Made by a program: the position numbers and the translations under genes
Shown here: positions 56,701-64,000 of the stretch, in pieces
Numbering within the stretch: position 1 is the stretch's first letter
How the letters are laid out: each line of letters opens with the position of its first letter
The notes under the pieces: generated by a model
The model's input: the letters and a program-made list of their open reading frames with translations, nothing else
What the model was told of the DNA's origin: nothing
Database searches by the model: none
Source: Melitaea cinxia
Lineage: Eukaryota > Arthropoda > Insecta > Lepidoptera > Nymphalidae
Reading direction: 5' to 3'
DNA length: 64,000 bases
NCBI RefSeq assembly: GCF_905220565.1
Contig: NC_059408.1
Location: 11,284,508-11,348,507, forward strand

Positions 56701-59391
56701 GTATAACAGGTACATAGTCAAGGGCAGGGACATAAACAAAAAGTGGTTGTTCTTGAAACAGTTACGAACCCCTAGGGTCTCAGATAACACAATGCGGCGC
56801 CAAGTTTTTGGCACTTGTTCTCTGGAGATTAATAAATATAAGAGACGGGATGGCGAGGTGACCGAACAAATGATTCCAAACATCTGGCTTTTGTATGAAC
56901 TGTCAAGTGTCGGTAGGATGACAGAGCACTTGAAATGCTAGCTGCTAATTTTGAGGAAGAAAACGATCTTATTTATGACAATGGATGTGAGCCTCCAAAT
57001 GGAGTTTAACATTTTAGACGTTCGTATACAAAGAGTTCTAATGGTTTAAGTACCATTAACATTAACTAGGTTGTTGTTGGGAAGTCTATATATTTCGAAA
57101 TCGGTCATCTTTGTTCAGAACACCTGAGAAGACAATATTAAATTATTAAAGAAAGATCTTATACGAGTATTTCCTTAATTTTATACGCATCGGGGACTGA
57201 AATTATTAGAAATTATTATGTTTAAATAAAATCAAGTAAGCGAGTCGAGTAACGTAACTTGTGTAGATAAAGCGATTTTTCGAGAAACCGATTTAAGGCT
57301 CACCCATTCATCTTACACTGGTTTTTGACAATGAACTACGTGAGCGAAAAATACGACAAATATCTTCAAAAGCTCGAGCAAGGTAGGTAAATCTTTAATG
57401 AATGGCGGGATTCCGAGAACGCTGTGAAAATTAAAATAAACCTTTTGAAGTTAAATATTTAACGTCCGTCTAACATCCACGTGCCGACAAACGGATCTCT
57501 GACTCCTGAGTTCCTGACTAAACCACAAAGAACCTTTGTGCCTCTCTTTATTTCTCGTTATTGTGAAGGACGCGCTAGAAATAATAAAACGTTACAAGCC
57601 TTTCAAAAGAACCGCTTCACTCCGAATGGGTTATGATCTGCGATTTTAAGAGTAATATTTTATTTTGTTGTCTACATTTTATGGTCGCTCTTGTAATTTT
57701 ACGATTTTCAAGTTTTTAACACAATACATCCAAAAATGTCCATGGGTCTATTAAAGGTCCATGTTAATTGGGTCCAGAAATCTTGGCGGACCCAAATTAT
57801 AATTTAGTTTTGTTTGTCGAGTCATCCCTTTTTCTTGTCGTGTAATTATCTAAATGATTTTGTATTTTCGAGAGGTATTTTAACTGTAGGCTCTTAAGGA
57901 AATACCGAAATATCTTTCGCCTATATTTAGTATGTTACATATTTTGGTTTGTTTGTCCCCAGTTTCATAGCTCTTTATCAGGCACTGTAAACTGACAAGA
58001 TAACGTTTATTATTGTCGGTTTTTATGCTGTGATCAGAAATAAATTGAACGTTTATATATAAATAAGGTGATGACGCATTTAGTTTTTATCTAAAATTGC
58101 CTCGTGACTCTATTGAGTGTTTGCAGATGTTACTTATATGTTCAGATTTTGATATTTATGTTCACTTGCTAATTTCCTGTGTGTTGATACTGAGGTATAA
58201 GAAACTAGCTGTTGATCGCAAATTTGCTTATGCAGAAGTAGGTCAGCGTACAAGACTGCGAAGAAGTATAATTACCACTCATAAAGAATACAAATTAAGC
58301 TTGATAGTGAATCATTACGGATAGTAAGTAGGTTATAGCCATAGAAAGTAACTCTTAGTACATACAAGTAAAGTAGGATTTATCAATACAGTATCTCACA
58401 GCAACATTGTAAAGAAGGCCCGCTTCATCTTCCCTCATCATAATCTGTGTGTCAGTTACTCAAATGGGTTTTGATTTTATGGCATATTCATGGATAACTG
58501 TTATAAAACTTTATCATAATTATAACTATTGAGAATCTCTCTAATTGTGAAAGACGTTGTAATTATTTAAATAATTAATAATTATTTCAATAACTTTATT
58601 AATGACTAGCACTCAGTCTGAGGTCGCTTAAGATTTTGGCTGTTCTATTTTATTTCATTGATATATTGCGTTCTTCTGGTAACAGAGTTATTAAAACCAC
58701 TACAATAGTTTTGAGTTAATTAATAACAAACAAAAAAAAATCAAATCTTCTTCTTATCTAATAATATTAATATAGATGGGGTGTAAAATATCACACGATT
58801 GATAAATATTGCTTGCAAGAGATTTAAGTGTGTAGAAAATTCGCTTTAATATAGATAAAATAATTATTATTCCTTTGTAGTACGTTTTTATTGTATATTT
58901 CTTATCGTACAGTAACAAAAAACAAAAAAAGATTACAAATATGTGTTGTATGATGTACAAAGGTTGTTACGACGCTAGAAAAGAGATCTCTTCTAGACAG
59001 ACTTTGAGTATAGTACCTACTTTTATGTTAGGTTAACGTGTTAAATAAATATTTTATTTCACATACTAGTTGATGTGGTTTAAGTTTCGATTAAATCTCA
59101 TTGGCTTGAAGACTGATTTGGGTATTTCTCGATAATTCTTACAGTTTCAGATTTTACCAACCACCTCATAAATTTTACTGAATAATATAAACGTTACATT
59201 AGGTATTCGTTTTTGAAAAAAATGTGATGAGTAATATCGTTGTTTATTTATTAAACTGCAAACTCATAACTTTATATAAAAAATTAACGCCTCCATTCAT
59301 TCATGATACAAGATAAACAGACCCAACTGACTTGTCTATTTTTCGCACTGTCAACGCAAATTGTGATATGTAGATTATAAATTCAGAACAG

Positions 59392-59551
59392 TATAAGGCG
59401 TAAGGCGTATCGTCGATCAGTTACAACATAATAACATGTTATTTGGCCTGCGGGAACGGTAGCCGAGCAGGAGATGTCCATACGATCTTATCGCTCAAAT
59501 TGCCGGTTACCACGCGATACGCAGAGGGAGTGAGGACAAATTATTATTGAG
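59392..59551 (+). promoter_or_regulatory. Possible promoter and first exon, weak
   Basis: TATAAG at 59392-59397, initiator TCAGTT at 59417-59422 (A 27 nt from the TATA start), and a donor-like GAG|GTATGCG at 59551. No following exon identified. Confidence 0.22.
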
Positions 59552-60467
59552 GTATGCGTTAATCTGTTTTCCTAGATATCGATGTCAACGAACCTTATCA
59601 CGATCTTTTTGAAACAAAAAAATATATCACAATTTAAGAATTATTAAATATAATTTTAAATGGTTTATTTTTCACTTGGTTTTATGTAATTATAACTAGA
59701 TTTATACAACATTTTATTTAAATGTTACGAATTAAAAGTGCTCTTAAAACGAACACATCCAAAATATTATCAGATATGAAAGAAAATCCTTATTTCTTTA
59801 TCACTTAAAAAAAAACTATTTACTTATCTACTGTTAACTGATAGTTTACTGGATTATCACGAACATGAAATTACAGAGTTATTCTTGTGGTTTAGATTAA
59901 CAACTTAACCTTATTTATCGTTTGCTAGATTAAATTACAGTTTGAAACAGAAAACACGATACGATCTATAGTCGAAAGTAGACAAACCGTGTGACTTACC
60001 GTACCTACCGTTACCGTAACTTCGGATACGTAAAAAGGGCATTACATTATTATAGCATATTTTTTATTTACATCGTAAACACTCAGTATTCTTATGCATT
60101 GTTAACTTGTGTATACATAGTACCTCGCTAAAAAGTATTTTTTTTTAATTAAGTCGTTGCAACTCTACTATTAAATTGGGGTTGGACAAGCTGACAGGTA
60201 GCGGGATAATCATTGAACTACCGGCTTTTAACTACACTGATTAGAGACGTGCAACAGCGTCGTCGGTGTAAGAAAGTCAGTCCTACGATAATCAGCTCGC
60301 TTGCCCAGCGTGGACTATCAACATAAACCTCAAATAAAGGTTCAGAATTATTTGAATATAATTAATATTGGAATAGATACAGAAGTTTTGGTAATAATAT
60401 ACGTTCTTACTATAGTCTCTACCGTAGATATACAATCTACCAAAAATATTGCCGATGTTTATAGAGC

Positions 60468-60674
60468 TACTAGCTGACCCCGCAAACGTTGTTTTGCCAT
60501 ATATGTTATTAACCCCCTTAATCCCCCCCCTTTTGACTTCGGGGTATGAAAAAGAGATGTTGTTCGATTCTCAGACCTACCCAATATGTACACAAAATTT
60601 CATGAGAATCGGTTAAGCCGTTTCGGAGGAGTTTAACTATAAACACCGCGACACGAGAATTTTATGTATTAGAT
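60468..60674 (+). repeat. Dispersed 'TACTAGCTGACCCCGCAAACG' repeat, copy 2
   Basis: Starts TACTAGCTGACCCCGCAAAC and ends TTTTATGTATTAGAT. Collinear with 45131-45342. Confidence 0.85.
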
Positions 60675-62064
60675 GTATGTGCATCCGATTTATTAGTACC
60701 CAAATTATCAGCGTCCTTGTCTATTATACGGTCAAAAAAATTACTTTTATAATGAAATACCACATAAAAGAGCAAAAACCACTTATTAAAATTAAATCGG
60801 CTGTTACAGTAAATATTTTTCCCGTTTCTATTTTTTACGCATGTAATATAATCATTAGCTACAAAGATGAAGAAAAACGAACCATTATTTTTAACGTACA
60901 TTATTTGTTAGATAATTTCAACGCTTGATACGCTAATGTATGCTGGTATCGTTTCAATTAATTAATATTTTGATACATATTAAGTAGACATGTTCCAAGG
61001 CGTTAATTTTTAGATAATAGTGATATACAGCTGAAGTGAAGTTAAAAATACTTCTGTTTTCATATCATTTGGTGAATAATTTTAAACGAACGAGATAATA
61101 ATAAAGTTGTATTCCATATGTTTTTAAGGGTTCTGTAACTTTGTATGTATTTAAATATGTAATAGTTTGTTAGACAGGTGTAGAATAGGATGGTATGTAT
61201 ATTACATGCCTCATTAATAGAAGATAATTCCTATTTCTCACTAAAAGGATACTATTAAAGCATTAACGAAACTCTAATGAGTAGATTGCACTTAAGGTTA
61301 AACAAGTCGCTCGTCTTTCCATACAAACGTATAACAGTAACTACTACAATGTTCGACGTTGACCATTCAAAATCAAGGATAATATCAATTGATCTCGTCA
61401 TTATCTATGTATGTATGTACTCAAAACCGTAAAAAAAGTGTACATTTAAAAAATACAAGCTTCTAAACTTTCGTATTTCAACACTGATTTTAGCCCAACT
61501 TTGGGCGAAAATAAATAGTATACGGAGAAAGAAAACTCTAAAATAAAGCCCATACCGATATAGTTTAGTTATTCAAAAGCGGAAATAAATTTATTTCGAA
61601 AAGATACATTTAGTAGTTTTTCTATAATAACTGTTATGCTAAAAGTCTATTCACATTTTTTTACGCGGTCGTTTTAGTTATGAATCTATGTGCCTTTCAA
61701 CCTACGCGCGGGGAGTGGGAGGGAAGGCAGGCGCCGCGCCATCCGCGCGCGCGGCTTTACATTATTATTAAACAATGTCTTGTTCTGCTGCCTGTCTTAT
61801 TATTACTTTGAATTCCCATTTTGAGTGAAACATACGTTGCGTTTGAATTTTGACTTTGTCTCGCTAATCGCTATTATTAGTACAGTGAAGGGAAGTGACT
61901 TGTATATTGTTTCTCTATAAAACAATCAATAATAATAATAATTATTATTATTATTATTATAAATTCTTTATTTGACCAAATACTGTACAATTTTATAATC
62001 CACCAAACTGCGTGACAGAGTATCGGCGGAATTAATGCTTGTCAATCATTGATCTATAGTTTTT

Positions 62065-62671
62065 AACCGACTTCCAAAAAAGAGGAGGTTCTCAATTCGA
62101 CTGTATTTTTTTATGTATTTTACATCAGAACTTTTGACCGGGTGGACCGATTTCGACAATTTTTTTTTAATCGAAAGGTGGTGTGTGTCAATTGGTCCCA
62201 TTTAAATTTATTTGAGATCTAACAACTACTTTTCGAGTTATATCTAATAATGCGTTTTTACTTGACGCTTTTTTCGTCGACCTACGTTGTATTATACCGC
62301 ATAACTTTCTACTGAATGTACCGATTTTGATAATTCTTTTTTTGTTGGAAAGGGGATATCCTTAGTTTGGTACCATGGTAAGGAAACCAGGATCTGATGA
62401 TGGGATCCCAGAGAAACCGAGGGAAACTCTCAAAAATCCGCATAACTTTTTACTGGGTGTACCGATTTTGATAATTTTTAATTTAATCGAAAGCTGATGT
62501 TTATCATGTGGTCACATATAAATTTTATCGAGATCTGATAACAACTTTTTGAGTAATCTTTGATAACGCGTAGTTACTTGACTATTTTTTCGTCGATCTA
62601 CGTTGTATTTATTACTCGTCGATGTAATTGAAGTCGGTTTTTTTTTTCGTTTGCGAGCAAACACAATTATT
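62065..62671 (+). mobile_element. Helitron-like repeat (family H), standard-length copy
   Basis: AACCGACTTCCAAAAAAGAGG start. Modules ATAAGG...CAGGATCTGATGATGG and ACGTTGTATT. End TTGAAGTCGGTTTTTTTTTT, hairpin GTTTGCGAGCAAAC, ACAATTATT. Confidence 0.9.
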
Positions 62672-63340
62672 TACATATCAATGTTGTCAATAAGTAAAGT
62701 ACCTTTTCTAGTCGCTTACTAAGTTCTTAGTAACCTGCCAGCAACATTTTACACAATAACTAAATAGGTTTAAAAGACTCGCAAATTTTTATGAATTCTG
62801 TGAACACAGCCTCGAATGCGAATCTGATATAGGTATATGCTGACAACTGGTGGTCCTTGCTAAACCGTTCACAATATTTTTTTGACAAGAAATAGGCAAC
62901 AGTCGCGTCGTTGTCGCGTGTCGCGGCAGTAGGTACATCAAAGGTAGACAGACGTATTTACGTAAACATGAATGCTCTTATTCATTGCAGCGGTTGATTG
63001 TTCGTGTTAGCGCGAAATTTATAAGTGGTGTGAAAAATATTTTGTGTTTTTTTTTTATTATTGCGTTCTACAAGGAAATAAACTAGAAAGTAATCTGAAG
63101 TTAATTATTCTAAAAACTATATTTATTAGTTATACTATTTACCTAAATGATATCTTTGGGGCACTTGGGAAAAAGAGATTTAGGGTTTTATATAAATCAT
63201 CGCTTTCCCTAATACTACGAAAAAAAAACAATTTAATCGAAATTTTGTTTTTATCATAATTTATAGAAAATAGTTTACAATTGCGGTAAATTCCCTTTCC
63301 CTTTAGTTGTACCTAATTTGTAATCCTTGTAGGATCCTGT
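62672..63340. other. AT-rich intergenic stretch, nothing recognised
   Basis: No coding similarity or known repeat seen. A short open frame at 63044-63259 is low-complexity. Confidence 0.5.
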
Positions 63341-63352
63341 AGACAATGCGTA

Positions 63353-63426
<74 letters not shown>

Positions 63427-63654
63427 ATATCGCAGGGTAACCCATTTACGGGTGATATCCAGAATGCCCGGGTAGGCATTCCTAGACCGTATGTCGGCTT
63501 AGCACTTGGGGGTGCACTACCGACCAAAACCCCTGCGGGAGCCTTCAGCCGCTTTAATTGGAGGGTCCCGGATCTGCAGGCAACAGGATCCCTCCAGCGA
63601 CAGGCTGGCCTCGGCGAAAAGACCAGACTTCTCCTCCATGAGACAATGCGTACC
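63341..63654 (-). mobile_element. Young 5'-truncated LINE insertion with 71-nt polyA and 14-bp target duplication
   Basis: The target duplication AGACAATGCGTACC occurs at 63341-63354 and 63641-63654. Between them, on the - strand, lies about 215 bp of GC-rich sequence (GAGGAGAAGTCTGGTC... to GGTTACCCTGCGATATC) followed by a run of 71 A (63355-63425 as T). An intact duplication and a pure A tail indicate recent insertion. Only the 3' end of the element was copied; the LINE clade is unknown. Confidence 0.9.
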
Positions 63655-63711
63655 TACCGCAGCGTACCTATGTAGCTTTAATTTATTTACTAGCTACATA
63701 CATCTGACAAC

Positions 63712-63985
63712 CTCCGTAGCGCGGTGGCTAAGTCGCCAGCTGAGGTACTCGTGAAGCCACAGGTTCGATCCCGCACGGCGCAACAAAAAAAAATTTAGGC
63801 TAAAAACTTTAGATTATGGACCGTCGATTTATGGGGATTTGTGAGCATAATCTAAAGTTTAACCAGTATGTATATTCCGAGTCTAGGTGTGTATGTATTT
63901 ATGTATGAATATTCTAGGATCACCCCTAGTTCACTAGGTACATGGTAACATACCTAACACAAGCCTTTGCTTTTAGTTAGTGTGA
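63712..63985 (+). mobile_element. tRNA-derived SINE, third family
   Basis: A-box-like TAGCGCGGTGG near 63718 and B box GGTTCGATCCC near 63763, then an A-run and a body with ACTTTAGATTATGGACCGTC and CATAATCTAAAGTTTAACCA, which together form an inverted repeat (TAAAC/TTTAGATTATG). Confidence 0.7.
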
Positions 63986-64000
63986 TTGTTTGGGGAGGTT

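Larger units (their letters stand above)
50850..62064. other. Repeat-poor intergenic region upstream of E(spl)
   Basis: About 11 kb without a supported exon. Only one clear dispersed repeat (60468-60674). Locally GC-richer islets at about 51400-51620, 54370-54460, 56270-56345 and 61700-61760 stand out. Short open frames at 56635-56941 and 58097-58324 show no recognised family. The low repeat content next to a developmental regulator suggests constrained regulatory DNA. Confidence 0.5.

Noticed and set aside
56635..56941. Overlapping open frames of 64-82 codons on opposite strands
   Set aside because: No recognisable domain, start context or splice structure. Left as unexplained open sequence.
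58097..58324. 75-codon open frame
   Set aside because: No family resemblance and no supporting signals; consistent with chance in AT-rich DNA.
1..64000. CRISPR arrays, bacterial operons, rRNA genes
   Set aside because: Introns, polyA retroposons and animal gene families show nuclear eukaryotic DNA. The tandem arrays lack spacer/repeat alternation and no rRNA sequence was seen.

Overview
This window is AT-rich, intron-rich arthropod nuclear DNA. The dispersed repeats (short polyA retroposons, tRNA-derived SINEs, a hairpin-ended Helitron-like family, many MITEs) and the closeness of the DDX46 protein to animal orthologues point to a moth or butterfly (Lepidoptera). The species cannot be named from the sequence.

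There are two confident host genes. The first, on the + strand at 3010-27781, is the 3' part of DDX46/Prp5, the DEAD-box ATPase that acts at the branch site in early spliceosome assembly. Thirteen exons are in phase, have consensus splice sites and encode 785 residues up to the stop; the N-terminal exons lie left of the window. The second, on the - strand at 49952-50554, is an intronless bHLH-Orange repressor of the Enhancer-of-split/HES family, 200 aa, ending in WRPW. Its promoter carries an inverted pair of Su(H) sites with proneural E-boxes and a TATA box. Its 3' flank carries a K box and a Brd box. This is the regulatory layout known from Drosophila Notch-responsive E(spl) genes.

Layout: 1-3009 is intronic and repeat-filled (a long direct repeat and a large inverted repeat). 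3010-27781 is DDX46, whose introns hold MITEs, SINEs, a LINE split by a P-element-like transposon carrying a THAP remnant, and a large inverted repeat. 27782-34212 is the DDX46 3' flank, repeats and one possible promoter. 34213-42651 holds two copies of a hairpin/72-bp-repeat transposon family; the second copy is broken by a LINE, which is itself broken by a Helitron-like element, and separately by a Harbinger-like MITE. 42652-46994 is mixed repeats. 46995-62064 is a repeat-poor block centred on the E(spl) gene, likely its regulatory landscape. 62065-64000 has three more repeat insertions.

The two host genes have no evident functional link; one is a housekeeping splicing factor and the other a developmental Notch target. 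I did not find a clearly new system. The most informative points are the conserved Notch-response architecture, the reconstructable nested insertions with preserved reading frames and target duplications, and a DDX46 splice acceptor whose upstream sequence is replaced by a retroposon and preceded by repeated acceptor-like units.
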